64,000 bases of DNA from NCBI RefSeq assembly GCF_001584145.1, contig NZ_CP013232.1, positions 2,728,001 through 2,792,000 of the forward strand. The letters are read 5' to 3'. The translations under genes were made by a program, and so were the position numbers. Shown piece after piece: positions 34,879 through 44,697 of this stretch; the first letter of the stretch is position 1, and every line of letters begins with the position of its first letter. The notes beneath the pieces are model-generated. The model did no database searches. It was not told the DNA's origin and saw nothing but the letters and a program-made list of their open reading frames with translations. Source of the DNA: Collimonas fungivorans. GTDB lineage: Bacteria; Pseudomonadota; Gammaproteobacteria; Burkholderiales; Burkholderiaceae_D.

Positions 34879-37692
34879 GTGGGGCGTCTGAGATTCGAAG
34901 TGGCATCAAAAAGTCTTTTCCTGTTTTTTTTGCTTGTTTTTTCCGGCTTTGTCGCCGCAGCTTCCAGCGACGTACAATCCGCATCGGATAAGCCTGCTCC
35001 TCAGGCATTGTCGCGCGACAAATTTGCGGAAAACGCATTCGAGAAAGGCGTGCCGGTTCCTGACTGGGTGGACCAAATATCGGTTATCCCGAGCGGGCTA
35101 GATAGCAATCCGCTCACCATGCGCCTCGCCGACGTTTATTTTTACGTCGACCAGCAAACCTCCATCTTCACCCATCGCGCAATCCAGGCCAATGAAGCAT
35201 CGACGCTTGCCAGAATCGGGCAATCCGAAATTACCTTCCAGCCGGATTATCAGCGTGTGCAACTGCATATGCTGCGGGTGCATCGCGGCAGTCAGATACT
35301 GGATAAACAAAACGAAGCCGATATCCGTTTTCTGCGCCGCGAACCGGAACTGGATTCCGGTATCTATGGCGGGTCGGTAACCGCCGCGATTGTGATTAAT
35401 GACGTGCGGGTGGGCGATACTCTGGAAATCGCCTACACGGTGATTGGGAAAAATCCCGTATTCGGCCATCGTTTCTTCGATGCCGCGGCCTGGGACAACA
35501 TCTATCCGACGCTTAAGCGGCGCATTACGCTGAACGCGCCGGAGGGCCGGCCGATTCAATACCGGGTAATCGGCGCCAATCAGAAAAACCTGCCGCAGGC
35601 AAAGGAATCCCGGGTTGGCAACAGGCGCATCGTACGTTTCGAAGCCAGCGATATGCCGGTGACCGACCTGGAATCGTACATGCCGTCGGATTATCAGGCA
35701 TTACGCTGGGTCCAGTTTTCCGAATTCGAATCGTGGAAGGACGTGACGCAGTGGGCCGACGGCCTGTTCACCGTGAATGCGGCGCCGACCGCCTTGCGCG
35801 ATGCAGTGGCTGCCGCGCGCGCCGAGAGCAACCCGCGCGCAAAGGTAATGAAAGCGCTCGAATTCGTCCAGAACGAGATTCGTTATCTGTCAGTCTCGAT
35901 TGGCGAAAATTCTCACAAGCCATACCCGCCTGAACAGGTGCTTGCGCGTCGTTACGGCGACTGCAAGGACAAGTCCTTGCTGCTGGTTGCCATGCTTCGG
36001 CAGCTCGGCATTGAAGCCGCTCCCGTGCTGGTGAGCACCTCCCACAAAAAAGACCTGGACCAGGTGTTGCCCTCGCCGCAGCTGTTCGACCACGCCATCG
36101 TACACGTGGTGGTGCAGGGCAAATCTTATTTTCTTGATCCGACCCGTCTTGGCCAAGTCGGCGAACTGGATCGCATGGGGCAGCCGCTTGCCTACTCGCA
36201 GGCATTGATAATTGCGCCAGGCACGGACAAGCTGGTGAGCATCGCCCCGCCGAGCAACGAGGAACTGATCACCAACACCCGGATAGAACGCGTCACCGTC
36301 CAGAAGATGAGTGAACCGGTGCTGATGTCTGTCCAGCTGCAATATGCAGGCGCCGATGCGGAAGGAATGCGCAATGGCCTGGCTCAGCTCAGTCCAGTGC
36401 AGTTGCGCAAGTTCTATGAAGGCAATATCGCAAAACGTTATCCGGACGCGGTGTTGCTGGGGGAGCCGAAGGTTAGCGATGAGCGCAATGAGAATCGCGT
36501 CTCGGTCGAGATCCAGTTCCGTATCCGCGATTTTTTCCAGGTCAACGGCGACAGGTGGTCGTTGCAATACGAGCCAAACAATTTGCGGGGATTGTTCCAT
36601 GTGCCGAACAACGCGAACAGAAATGCTCCGCTTGCGGTGCCAAGTTTTCCTTCGATTGGCCGCTACCAGCTGGAAGTGACCTTGCCGGACGAGTTCGACG
36701 CTCGCTATTCGCCGTCCCATGCCACCTTGCAAAACCCCGCATTCAGCTTGAGCGAGTCGCTGTCGTTTTCCGGGAAAGTCATCAAGGTAACGCTGGAAAT
36801 GAAACTGCTCGCCGACCGCCTTGCGGCGAACGACACCGCGGCCTTCCTGAGCGATCTGAACAAGGCCGGGCGAATGCTGCAGGGTACGCTGTACATAAAA
36901 CAAACCGATCTAAGAACTGCCAGTGCAAATATTCCTTCCGATGTGCCATTCAAGCAAATGGTGATCGAACGCCTGGAAAAAATCGTCAAGGGTACTGCAC
37001 AGGTGATCGCCGACGCCAAGCTGACCGGCCGCGACTCCAGCGCCGCCAGTTGCGAACGGGCGCGGGTAGAAGCTTATCTCGGGCGTAATGCGGAGGCAGC
37101 CGCGGACATCCAGAATGCCATTCGTCAGCAACCGAATACGCCGGAGATTTTGCGATGTCGCGCCGAATTGGGACTTGTGGCCGGGGATTTCAAGGCCAGC
37201 GAACAGGATTTTTCACGCGTCATGTCTTTGGGGCTGTCGGACGACGTGATTTTCCTGCAACGAGGGATTGCCAATTTTTATCTGGGAAAACAGGATGCTG
37301 CCATAAGTGATTTTTCGAAGGCGATCAGCCAGGCCAAGGGGAGCAACGAAAAGACCCGTGCCGTGATTTGGCGCACGCTTGCCTCGCAGCGTAGCGGGAT
37401 GGCGGCAGTTGCCGACACTGCCGCCCAGACCACGGACGAATGGCCGGGCGCCGCCTTGGCCATGTTGTCGAACAAGACAACACCGGAAGTAATGTTGCGA
37501 GTGGTGCACAAAGAGAGCGGCAACGCCCTGGAGACGGCTTTGGCGGAGGCCTATTTTTATCTCGGCCAGCACTATCTGCAGGCAGGCGACAAGCTCAAGG
37601 CGCGTGTGTATTTCCAACATTCTGTCGATAAAGGCGTGTTGTACAGCGAATACCACTTCGCCGCACGCCAGGAACTGGCGCGGCTGAAATAA
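34879..37692 (+). CDS. Secreted DUF3857 / transglutaminase-like / TPR protein
   Basis: 937 aa from a GTG start (AAAGGGGG upstream). Hydrophobic signal (F-L-F-F-L-L-V-F-S-G-F-V-A-A-A), then a DUF3857 domain (~60-260), then a transglutaminase-like cysteine-protease fold with the triad Cys362 (R-Y-G-D-C-K-D-K), His405 (F-D-H-A-I-V-H) and Asp420 (L-D-P-T). The last ~250 residues are helical repeats of TPR type (A-R-V-E-A-Y-L-G-R-N-A-E-A-A-A-D-I). Predicted periplasmic. First gene of a three-gene operon with a DUF2059 protein (33 bp later) and a TonB-domain lipoprotein. The reaction is unknown; members are seen near peptide or cell-envelope genes. Confidence 0.8.
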   Translation: MGRLRFEVASKSLFLFFLLVFSGFVAAASSDVQSASDKPAPQALSRDKFAENAFEKGVPVPDWVDQISVIPSGLDSNPLTMRLADVYFYVDQQTSIFTHRAIQANEASTLARIGQSEITFQPDYQRVQLHMLRVHRGSQILDKQNEADIRFLRREPELDSGIYGGSVTAAIVINDVRVGDTLEIAYTVIGKNPVFGHRFFDAAAWDNIYPTLKRRITLNAPEGRPIQYRVIGANQKNLPQAKESRVGNRRIVRFEASDMPVTDLESYMPSDYQALRWVQFSEFESWKDVTQWADGLFTVNAAPTALRDAVAAARAESNPRAKVMKALEFVQNEIRYLSVSIGENSHKPYPPEQVLARRYGDCKDKSLLLVAMLRQLGIEAAPVLVSTSHKKDLDQVLPSPQLFDHAIVHVVVQGKSYFLDPTRLGQVGELDRMGQPLAYSQALIIAPGTDKLVSIAPPSNEELITNTRIERVTVQKMSEPVLMSVQLQYAGADAEGMRNGLAQLSPVQLRKFYEGNIAKRYPDAVLLGEPKVSDERNENRVSVEIQFRIRDFFQVNGDRWSLQYEPNNLRGLFHVPNNANRNAPLAVPSFPSIGRYQLEVTLPDEFDARYSPSHATLQNPAFSLSESLSFSGKVIKVTLEMKLLADRLAANDTAAFLSDLNKAGRMLQGTLYIKQTDLRTASANIPSDVPFKQMVIERLEKIVKGTAQVIADAKLTGRDSSAASCERARVEAYLGRNAEAAADIQNAIRQQPNTPEILRCRAELGLVAGDFKASEQDFSRVMSLGLSDDVIFLQRGIANFYLGKQDAAISDFSKAISQAKGSNEKTRAVIWRTLASQRSGMAAVADTAAQTTDEWPGAALAMLSNKTTPEVMLRVVHKESGNALETALAEAYFYLGQHYLQAGDKLKARVYFQHSVDKGVLYSEYHFAARQELARLK

Positions 37693-37725
37693 TTCAACAA
37701 TAAAAAACAGATCAGGGATGGGCCT

Positions 37726-38937
37726 ATGAAATTCTTGCGCTACGCTATTTTTATCGCACTCGCGCTTGTCGCTGTGTCTTCGTTCGCACAGGAGGGGCAG
37801 GAATTAACCCAGGCGCACAAGGCGACCATCGAACGGATGTTGAAGGGGCTTCATGCAGGAGAGATTGCACAAATAGGGATGAAGCAAGGTTTTGATGCTT
37901 TGGAAGCATCAGATCCCCAAAGCGCCGCGTTTGCCCATCAGATCATGGATGGAATTACGCCGAGCCAGTTCCTCCAGAAACTCGTTCCGGTATATGCCAA
38001 ATTCTTTTCCATCGACGATGCACAGGCGATTGCTCGATTTTTTGAGACCCCTGCCGGCATCAAGGTGTCGGAAACCATGCTGCAAGCTTTTGCCGTTGGC
38101 AAGAGGCCAACATTCGAGCATCTGTCTTCAGCCGACCGGCTTGCTCTAGGCGCATTCGAACAAAGTCATGCAGGCCAGATGTTCGGCCGCTCGGGAACAG
38201 GAATAAGGGCAGAGACCGGACATATGTTTCAAGACCTGGGGCAAGAAATCGTAGTGAGAAAGATGAAAAAGGCGTTTGCTCCTGTCGTGAAAGAACTGGA
38301 CGCTCACTTGTCGAACGACGCCAACGATAATTTTTCGGCAGTCGGTGCATCGAGCCCTGTCAATAATCAAGCCGACGTCTTCGAGCAGGTAGCGGCGCTT
38401 GCGCTGGATGCCACCAAGCAGTCGCAGGCGATCGCGACGCGTTATCAGACAGAGCTGCAACAGCTTGGAGCCGAGACGGTCCTGAGTCCGGAAAACCTGG
38501 TATCGCAGGCCGCGATTACGGACGGTAAGCGAAAAATTCAGCTTTTGAACGATGACCTTGACCAATTCCTGCAGTCGAGTGACGACATGCGCAAGAAATT
38601 TTTCAACAAAATGGATGCCATCTCGCTGCCTCCCAGATACAAGGAAGCCTTCATGCGAGGAGCCGAGCGAAGCCAGGCGGCGATGTTCGACGAAAACCTG
38701 AGATTCAGCGAAAATCAGCGGACCCTGGCTGAGCTGTACCAACGCGTGCTTGACTTTGCCGAAGCACGCCTTGGACGAGTAACTGTCCGCGACAACACAT
38801 TGGTGTTTTCCGAAACGGCAGACCTGGAGATTTTCCGGTCGCTGCAAGCTCAAATCAAGGTCGAAAGCCAGCGCGAAAAGGCTCTCAACCAGGAAAGCCG
38901 GGAGCGCGTAAAACAATTAATGCAGGGCATGCGCTGA
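37726..38937 (+). CDS. Secreted DUF2059-like protein
   Basis: 403 aa. Signal peptide (Y-A-I-F-I-A-L-A-L-V-A-V-S-S-F-A) then a helical domain with F-A-K-F-F-S-I-D-D-A-Q-A-I-A-R-F-F-E-T-P-A-G-I-K-V-S-E-T-M, the signature element of DUF2059 proteins (normally ~150-200 aa). The C-terminal half is an added charged, probably coiled-coil region (I-K-V-E-S-Q-R-E-K-A-L-N-Q-E-S-R-E-R). The SD is AGGGATGG. It is the middle gene of the operon. The role is unknown; extra length compared with DUF2059 relatives suggests a specialised partner of the 937-aa protein. Confidence 0.65.
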   Translation: MKFLRYAIFIALALVAVSSFAQEGQELTQAHKATIERMLKGLHAGEIAQIGMKQGFDALEASDPQSAAFAHQIMDGITPSQFLQKLVPVYAKFFSIDDAQAIARFFETPAGIKVSETMLQAFAVGKRPTFEHLSSADRLALGAFEQSHAGQMFGRSGTGIRAETGHMFQDLGQEIVVRKMKKAFAPVVKELDAHLSNDANDNFSAVGASSPVNNQADVFEQVAALALDATKQSQAIATRYQTELQQLGAETVLSPENLVSQAAITDGKRKIQLLNDDLDQFLQSSDDMRKKFFNKMDAISLPPRYKEAFMRGAERSQAAMFDENLRFSENQRTLAELYQRVLDFAEARLGRVTVRDNTLVFSETADLEIFRSLQAQIKVESQREKALNQESRERVKQLMQGMR

Positions 38938-39007
38938 CATGCCTGGCCACCATCTATCGCGCATTTTCAGCCTTCCCAAACCGCACCATTCATGCAAAAG
39001 AATTGAA

Positions 39008-39925
39008 ATGATGATCGTATCCCGTGGTTTTTCGATGCTGCCGCCGGTACGTCGGCAGGCGCTTGCCGCCGTCGGCGCTGCACTGCTTTCATTGAGCGGT
39101 TGCGCTTCGCTTACGCTGGCGCCAGCCTATGTGGCAAGCTCCGAAAATGTGTACACTCTGGCATCCCGTCCGGCAAGCAAGATTGCACTCGGTCCATTCA
39201 TACAAAACGGCGAAACATTGAATAAGCTGACGCTTCGCGGCAGCCCATATGATTCACCATACAACGGTTCTTATGTCGAATACCTGAAAGCCGCGTTGCG
39301 CACTGAGCTGGAAGCGGCAGGCAAGCTGGACGAAACATCTACACTTGTTGTCTCCGCGGAGCTCCTGGAGAATTCCCTTGATGCGGCGTCGCCTTCCGAA
39401 AATACTGCCAGGATCAGCGCACATGTCATGGTGATGCGCGAAGGTTACAAGGCCTTCGACAAGGTTGTCAGCGCTGAAAGCCAGTGGCCGTCTTCTTCCA
39501 TGGACGCGGTTGCAATTTCAGCGGCACGGCGCAACTATCCTGAAACCGTGAAGAAATTCCTGGCGAACCTGATTGAAAATCGCGACTTCCAGATAGCTAT
39601 CATGCCGTTAAGACTACCGCCCGCAGCCATGAAAGCCAGCGCCACGCGCGTCTCGCCGGACGATATCCTTCCCGGCAATTGCGCAAAACCGGAGTATCCC
39701 AGGGTAGCGTTGCGCTATGAGCAGGAAGGCAGCGTCACTGTGAGGCTGGTTCTCGATACCGACGGTCATGTTATCGACGGCATGATTGAAAGAAGCAGCG
39801 GCTTCACGGCTTTGGATGACGCCACGATGCAAGCCTGGTTTATCTGTCGTTTCAAACCCGCAATTCGGAATGGCGTACCGATAAAGTCGACAGTAAGAAT
39901 GAAATACATCTGGCGGCTAGAGTAA
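39008..39925 (+). CDS. Lipoprotein with C-terminal TonB-like domain
   Basis: 305 aa. Lipobox L-S-G-C (Cys ~32) after a hydrophobic stretch. The middle is an unfamiliar domain (~50-210) with S-K-I-A-L-G-P-F near its start. The last ~85 residues match the TonB C-terminal fold: Y-P-R-V-A-L-R-Y-E-Q-E-G-S-V-T-V-R-L-V-L-D-T-D-G then R-S-S-G-F-x-x-L-D-D-A. It has no Pro-rich spacer or N-terminal membrane anchor, so it is not an ordinary energy-coupling TonB. Start at 39008 or 39011; the SD is weak. Third gene of the operon, 70 bp after the DUF2059 gene. Confidence 0.72.
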   Translation: MMIVSRGFSMLPPVRRQALAAVGAALLSLSGCASLTLAPAYVASSENVYTLASRPASKIALGPFIQNGETLNKLTLRGSPYDSPYNGSYVEYLKAALRTELEAAGKLDETSTLVVSAELLENSLDAASPSENTARISAHVMVMREGYKAFDKVVSAESQWPSSSMDAVAISAARRNYPETVKKFLANLIENRDFQIAIMPLRLPPAAMKASATRVSPDDILPGNCAKPEYPRVALRYEQEGSVTVRLVLDTDGHVIDGMIERSSGFTALDDATMQAWFICRFKPAIRNGVPIKSTVRMKYIWRLE

Positions 39926-39953
39926 ACGCGATTGAAGTGGCGTCGGAATTTCG

Positions 39954-40949
39954 CTAAAACGAATACTGCATGCCAGCCTGGCCGCCGCTCAGCCGGCCGC
40001 TCTGGGGATTGCGGTCGGTGTCGGCCTCGACATACAGCTTGGTGCGTTTCGACAGGCTGTAGCGCGCCACCGCCAGGAACTTGTTGTCGACTGCGCCGTC
40101 GGCGGTGGTGCGCCAATAGGCGGCGGTCAGTTCCCATGCCGGAACCGGGACATAAATGACGCCGATGCCGTTGGTGATCAGGCTGCGGGTGCCGGTATAG
40201 GGTTCGTTCCTGGTGTGATAGTGCACCAGCTGCGCCGTGACCGGGCCGATCTCGTAGTAACCGCCGGCGGTAAACGTAGTCTGGCCGCTGCCGTTGATGC
40301 CGCCATAGGCAATCGCCGCGCCGAACGGATGGCCGTTGTACATCAGGCTGGCGGCCTGCATGCTGCCATGCTGGGTGCCGGCCTGTTCGCCGGCGGCGTA
40401 ACTGAGGTGGCCGATGAAATCGGAGAAACGGCCGGTATAGACGATGGCATTGTCCCAAGCGTAATTGAGCTGGTGGTTGACCGACGGCGACCAGCTGGAT
40501 ACGTAGGTCGGGTCGCTCAGCCACGAGCCGGCGTAATACAGAGCGTTGTACTGGCGGCCGAGGGTCAGCTCGCCATAGCTGTTGCTCAAGCCGATATAGG
40601 CGGTGCGGCCAAACAGGCGGCCGCCCTGGTTCAATTGTCCGTTGTCTAGCGAAAACCCGTTTTCCAGGTTGAAGATGGCCTTCATGCCGCCGCCCAGGTC
40701 CTCGCTGCCGATCAGGCCCCAGCGGCTGCCGGCCCAGCCCAGTTCGGCGCCGTCCACCACCGATAAGCTGTTGCCGGCCTTGGTCTGCTGGTAGCGCACG
40801 CTGCTGTCGATAAAGCCGTACAGGGTCACGCTGGTGCTGGCGATCTGCGCATTGGAAGCGCTGGATGCAAGGGCCAGCAAGGCGGCGGGGGCGATGCGCG
40901 AAAAGTGAGGAGAAATGCGGGGAGAAATACGGGTAGCGAATGTTTTCAT
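39954..40949 (-). CDS. Outer-membrane porin (Burkholderiales type)
   Basis: 331 aa. Signal peptide ends in S-S-A-S-N-A-Q; the mature part begins S-V-T-L-Y-G-F-I-D and has G-S-E-D-L-G-G-G-M-K-A-I-F-N-L-E-N-G-F and G-L-S-N-S-Y-G-E-L-T-L-G-R-Q, both diagnostic of the family. It ends Q-Y-S-F (terminal Phe). Start at 40949; longer in-frame sequence overlaps the PhnD-like gene out of its frame. It lies 59 bp after that gene with no clear terminator between, so it may be the last cistron of the yeh-type transport operon and could pass its substrate. Confidence 0.87.
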   Translation of the reverse strand: MKTFATRISPRISPHFSRIAPAALLALASSASNAQIASTSVTLYGFIDSSVRYQQTKAGNSLSVVDGAELGWAGSRWGLIGSEDLGGGMKAIFNLENGFSLDNGQLNQGGRLFGRTAYIGLSNSYGELTLGRQYNALYYAGSWLSDPTYVSSWSPSVNHQLNYAWDNAIVYTGRFSDFIGHLSYAAGEQAGTQHGSMQAASLMYNGHPFGAAIAYGGINGSGQTTFTAGGYYEIGPVTAQLVHYHTRNEPYTGTRSLITNGIGVIYVPVPAWELTAAYWRTTADGAVDNKFLAVARYSLSKRTKLYVEADTDRNPQSGRLSGGQAGMQYSF

Positions 40950-41008
40950 TGTTTTTACTGAGTGTGGTTGGTAATCAGTTGCGCGCAGCACGCGCGATCG
41001 GCGCGGTG

Positions 41009-41803
41009 CTACCAGTCGGCCAGGCCGTCGGTCCGGTTCTGTTCCGCCTTCAGTGCGCAGATGCGGTAATCCTGCTGATCCAGGATGGAAAAGCCACTGA
41101 TGCGCATGGCGCCGCGCGCGTTTTCCAGTTCCGGCGCCTCGACACTGGCCGCGAGGGCTCGGCGCAGCGCCGCCAGCGTGGCGCGTGCTGTAGCCGACGA
41201 GGTAATCAGCGGCAGGCCGGGCATAAGCGCAGTGAAGCCGATTGCCGCCAGGCGGGAGAAAGTCTCGGGCTCCTGGCGGCTCAGGAAGTAGGCGCTGACG
41301 CAATCGAGCGCGGCAATGTCAGCCTGGCCGCCGGCGACCAGCCGGGCCGACTGCCGATGGGCGCCGCTGAATACTACTTGCGAGAAAAATCTGCCGTTGA
41401 CGGCGAATGGCGCAACCGCGCTGCGCAGCGCGTGATAGCCGGATTGCGAATGACGCTCGTTGCAGGCTGCAACAGTGCCGCCAAACGCCTGCAATGGTTT
41501 TGCCGCGTCCTCTTGCCGCACCCACAAGCTGCTGCTGTAATTTGCCTGCTCGCAGCCGGGCACATCGAAATGAAAGGCGCCGACCACTTGCACCTTGCCA
41601 TGTAAAACCGTCGATACAGGATAACCGCAGGTCTGGCTCAGCAACAGGTCCGGCTCCTGCCAGTGCTGCAACAGATCTTGCGGCTGGCCGAGCCGATCCG
41701 AGACATTGTCCACGCCTTCCAGCCTGAGGTAATGGCGCAGTCCGCTCCAGAACTCGTCCAGGCTGGCGGCCGGAAACGGGTACATCGGCAACGCACACCT
41801 CAT
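41009..41803 (-). CDS. PhnD-like substrate-binding protein lacking a signal peptide
   Basis: 264 aa type-2 periplasmic-binding fold of the PhnD-like group: L-L-S-Q-T-C-G-Y-P near 60, [18 protein letters not shown], and [22 protein letters not shown] hinge/ligand elements. There is no N-terminal signal (starts [11 protein letters not shown]), so it should be cytoplasmic unless the start is wrong. Its ATG overlaps the permease stop (ATGA), so it is fully part of the betaine-type ABC operon. It may be a ligand sensor or an alternative binding component; ligand unknown. Confidence 0.7.
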   Translation of the reverse strand: MRCALPMYPFPAASLDEFWSGLRHYLRLEGVDNVSDRLGQPQDLLQHWQEPDLLLSQTCGYPVSTVLHGKVQVVGAFHFDVPGCEQANYSSSLWVRQEDAAKPLQAFGGTVAACNERHSQSGYHALRSAVAPFAVNGRFFSQVVFSGAHRQSARLVAGGQADIAALDCVSAYFLSRQEPETFSRLAAIGFTALMPGLPLITSSATARATLAALRRALAASVEAPELENARGAMRISGFSILDQQDYRICALKAEQNRTDGLADW

Positions 41804-42558
41804 GCATTGCCTCCGCCATGCAAGCCTGCCTGCGGCGTCCAGCGCTGCGACAACAGGTCAAACAGCTGGTCGGCCACGATTGCCAGCAGCGCCACCAGCA
41901 GCGCCCCCTGGATCACATAGGCGGTGTTGAAACCGCTCAGGCCGACGATGATCGGCAGCCCCAGCGTCTTTGCGCCGACGGTGGATGCAATCGCCGCCGT
42001 GCCGATATTGATCACCACCGAAGTGCGTACGCCGGCCAGTATGACCGGCGCCGCCAGCGGCAGCTCAACCCGGTACAGTATCTGCCAGCGGTTCATGCCG
42101 ATGCCGCGCGCAATTTCCAGGATGGCCGGCGAGATCGAGGATAAGCCGCTCATCGCGCCTTGCGCCACCGGCAGCACGCCGTACATGACCAGTGCAATCA
42201 GGGCAGGGGTTTCGCCGAAACCGATCAGCGGTACTGCCACAGCCAGCACTGCGACGGGAGGAAACGACTGGCTGATCGCCAGCACCGTTTCCAGGGAAGA
42301 GCGGAACGGCCGTCCTGCCGGCCTGGTCACCAGCAGGCCCGCCGCCACGCCGCCCACAACCGCAACGGCGCCCGACAGCAGCACGATGCTCAAATGCGCC
42401 AGCACCAGCGTGGTAAATGCATCTTGCATGTACATGGGACGCGCCAGTTGCGGGAAAACCGCGGCGAACAGCGGCGCCGTCAACGGCATGCCGAAGGTAA
42501 AAGCCAGCAGCAACAGGCTGCTGACGGCGAGCCAGCGATGGCGCTGGAGCCGCTTCAT
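41800..42558 (-). CDS. yehW: Betaine-type ABC transporter permease, YehW-like
   Basis: 252 aa, about six membrane helices, BPD_transp_1 fold. Typical elements: [12 protein letters not shown], then [22 protein letters not shown], the EAA loop that contacts the ATPase. Length and gene order match E. coli yehW. The start overlaps the ATPase stop by 4 bp and the stop overlaps the PhnD-like start by 4 bp. With YehY-like and YehX-like proteins it forms an osmoprotectant-family importer in the inner membrane. Confidence 0.85.
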   Translation of the reverse strand: MKRLQRHRWLAVSSLLLLAFTFGMPLTAPLFAAVFPQLARPMYMQDAFTTLVLAHLSIVLLSGAVAVVGGVAAGLLVTRPAGRPFRSSLETVLAISQSFPPVAVLAVAVPLIGFGETPALIALVMYGVLPVAQGAMSGLSSISPAILEIARGIGMNRWQILYRVELPLAAPVILAGVRTSVVINIGTAAIASTVGAKTLGLPIIVGLSGFNTAYVIQGALLVALLAIVADQLFDLLSQRWTPQAGLHGGGNA

Positions 42559-43499
42559 CGCGGCGCCTCGAGCAGGTCGGCGAAATGCAGCACGCCGGCC
42601 GCCCGGCCTTGCTCGTCGACTACCGGCAGGCTGTGCGCCTTGCGCGTGATGAAGGCGGACAAGGCTTCGCGCAGGGTGCTGCTGCTGCGGATCGGTTCGC
42701 CGAGTTCAATCCCGGCCATCTCCGGTTCGGTGCGTACCCGGCCGGCGATCTTGTCCAGCCCGAGCAGGCGGATGCCGACGTCGCTCTGGCCGACAAATTC
42801 GCGTACAAACTCGTTTTCCGGGGACAGCAGGAAGTCGCGCGGCGTGCCTTGCTGCACGATGCGGCCATGGTCCATCAGCACGATCCGCTGGCCCAGCGCC
42901 AGGGCTTCATCGATGTCATGGGTCACCAGCACGATGGTCTTGCCGGACAGCTTGTGGATATTCGCCAGCTCCTGCTGCAGGCTGGCGCGGGTCACCGGAT
43001 CAAGGGCGCCGAAGGGTTCGTCCATCAGCAGCACGTCGGGATCGGCCGCCAGTGCGCGTGCAACGCCTACCCGTTGCTGCTGGCCGCCGGACAGCTGGTC
43101 GGGATAACGATGGCGGAATTTTTCGGGGGGCAGGTGCAGCAGTTCCAGCAGTTCGCTGACGCGCTCGTGGATCTTTGCTTTTGGCCATTTCAGCAGGACC
43201 GGGACGGCGCTGATGTTCTGCTCCACCGTCCAGTGCGGAAACAGGCCGACCGACTGGATCGCATAACCGATACGGCGCCGCAATTGTTCCGGCGAGTGTT
43301 CGACCACCGGCTTGCCGTGCAGCCTGATACTGCCGCTGTCCGGTTCCAGTAAACGGTTCAGCAGTTTCAGCAAGGTCGACTTGCCGGAGCCGGAAGTGCC
43401 GATCAGCACCACGAATTCACCGTCCTTGATGGTCAGGGACAGCTCGCTGACCGCTGGCCAGCCGTTGAACGATTTGCTGACTTCGCCGATTTCAATCAT
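42555..43499 (-). CDS. yehX: Betaine-type ABC transporter ATPase with CBS domain, YehX-like
   Basis: 314 aa. Walker [11 protein letters not shown]-loop [11 protein letters not shown], signature [10 protein letters not shown], Walker [14 protein letters not shown]-loop L-V-T-H-D. A C-terminal tail (~245-314) contains a CBS-like segment ([17 protein letters not shown]), as in osmoprotectant ATPases where CBS domains sense ionic strength. It overlaps the upstream permease by 8 bp. Call by family plus gene order. Confidence 0.88.
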   Translation of the reverse strand: MIEIGEVSKSFNGWPAVSELSLTIKDGEFVVLIGTSGSGKSTLLKLLNRLLEPDSGSIRLHGKPVVEHSPEQLRRRIGYAIQSVGLFPHWTVEQNISAVPVLLKWPKAKIHERVSELLELLHLPPEKFRHRYPDQLSGGQQQRVGVARALAADPDVLLMDEPFGALDPVTRASLQQELANIHKLSGKTIVLVTHDIDEALALGQRIVLMDHGRIVQQGTPRDFLLSPENEFVREFVGQSDVGIRLLGLDKIAGRVRTEPEMAGIELGEPIRSSSTLREALSAFITRKAHSLPVVDEQGRAAGVLHFADLLEAPR

Positions 43500-44697
43500 G
43501 GATTTTTCTCCTGAAGATGGCGATCGCCACCTTGAATAGCGTATCGACCCCGATGGCCAGCAGGATCACCGGGATCACGCCCAGCAGCACCAGATCCAGC
43601 GCGCTGCTCGACATGCCCTGGAACATGAGGACGCCGAAACCGCCGGCGCCGATCAGCGCCGCCACCACCGCCAGCCCGATGGCCTGCACCGTAGTGACGC
43701 GGACGCTGGCCAGGAACACCGGCAACGCCAACGGCAGTTCGACGCGGAAAAAGATCTGCCAGGGCGACATGCCGATGCCGCTGGCGGCCTCGCGCACATC
43801 AGCCGGCACTTGCTCCAGCCCGGCCAGGGTGCCGTGCGCCATCGGCAACAGCGAATACAAGGTCAGCGCCAGCAATGCCGGCGGCAGGCCGACGCCGCCG
43901 ATGCCTGATTGCGGAAACAAGCTGCCCAGCAGCGCCAGCGGGCCGATCAGCAAGCCGAACAGGGCAATCGAGGGAATGGTCTGGATGACGTTGAGCACCG
44001 GGAACAGCAGCTTGCGCGCTCGCCGGCTGCGAAAAGACAGGGCGCCAAGCAGGGCGCCGAGCAGCACCGCGGGCAATACCGAAAACAGCACCAGCTGCAG
44101 GTGGCGCAGCAGCGCCAGGTTGAATGCTTCCTGGTGATTCTGGTATTCCTTCAGCAGCGACAGGCTATCCAGGTAACCCGATGCGAGCAGCGCCGCTATC
44201 GGCGCCAGCGCCGCCAATATCAGCGTTACCCGCGCCGGCAAACCGAGGCCGAAGCCGCGCAGCGCCTCCGCCAGTTGCAGCCAGGCAGTCAGCAGCAACA
44301 GCCAGAAGGCGCCGCCGAACGAGATCCGCGCCAGGGAATCAGCCTCGCCGCTGCGTAGCTGGGCTTCATGTCCGGCCAGGGCCAGCAGGCCGCCGCTGAG
44401 CGCCGCCGCTGCCGTCAGCAGGATAATATAAGTAAGGCGGCAGGGCCGCAGCCAAGGCGCCGCGAGCAGCGGCAGGGCCGGCAGCGCCAGCAGCCAGTAG
44501 CGCGCGGCAAGCTGGCTGAGCAAGATACCCTGGCCGCTGAGCAGCCGGTTAGGCGCATAGGTCAGCAAGGGCAGGTTGGTGGCGGCGACGATAGCGACGA
44601 TCACCAGCAGCAGGTGCACCGGGTTGTGCAGCTTGAGTGACGGCAGCGCGACGTTGCCCACGCGCCATGGCTGGTTGGCCAGACGCGCCATGGTCAT
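43492..44697 (-). CDS. yehY: Betaine-type ABC transporter large permease, YehY-like
   Basis: 401 aa, longer than YehW because of an extra N-terminal membrane region (~1-180), exactly the size relation of E. coli YehY and YehW. The C-terminal half has the permease fold with V-I-Q-T-I-P-S-I-A-L-F-G-L-L and the EAA loop V-R-E-A-A-S-G-I-G-M-S-P-W-Q-I-F. The ATG at 44697 overlaps the binding-protein stop (ATGA); ATG 44691 is an alternative. Confidence 0.85.
   Translation of the reverse strand: MTMARLANQPWRVGNVALPSLKLHNPVHLLLVIVAIVAATNLPLLTYAPNRLLSGQGILLSQLAARYWLLALPALPLLAAPWLRPCRLTYIILLTAAAALSGGLLALAGHEAQLRSGEADSLARISFGGAFWLLLLTAWLQLAEALRGFGLGLPARVTLILAALAPIAALLASGYLDSLSLLKEYQNHQEAFNLALLRHLQLVLFSVLPAVLLGALLGALSFRSRRARKLLFPVLNVIQTIPSIALFGLLIGPLALLGSLFPQSGIGGVGLPPALLALTLYSLLPMAHGTLAGLEQVPADVREAASGIGMSPWQIFFRVELPLALPVFLASVRVTTVQAIGLAVVAALIGAGGFGVLMFQGMSSSALDLVLLGVIPVILLAIGVDTLFKVAIAIFRRKIHD

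Noticed and set aside
34706..35038. 110-codon minus-strand ORF at the start of the DUF3857 gene
   Set aside because: It overlaps the real signal peptide region and the AT-rich promoter, with no SD or motif.
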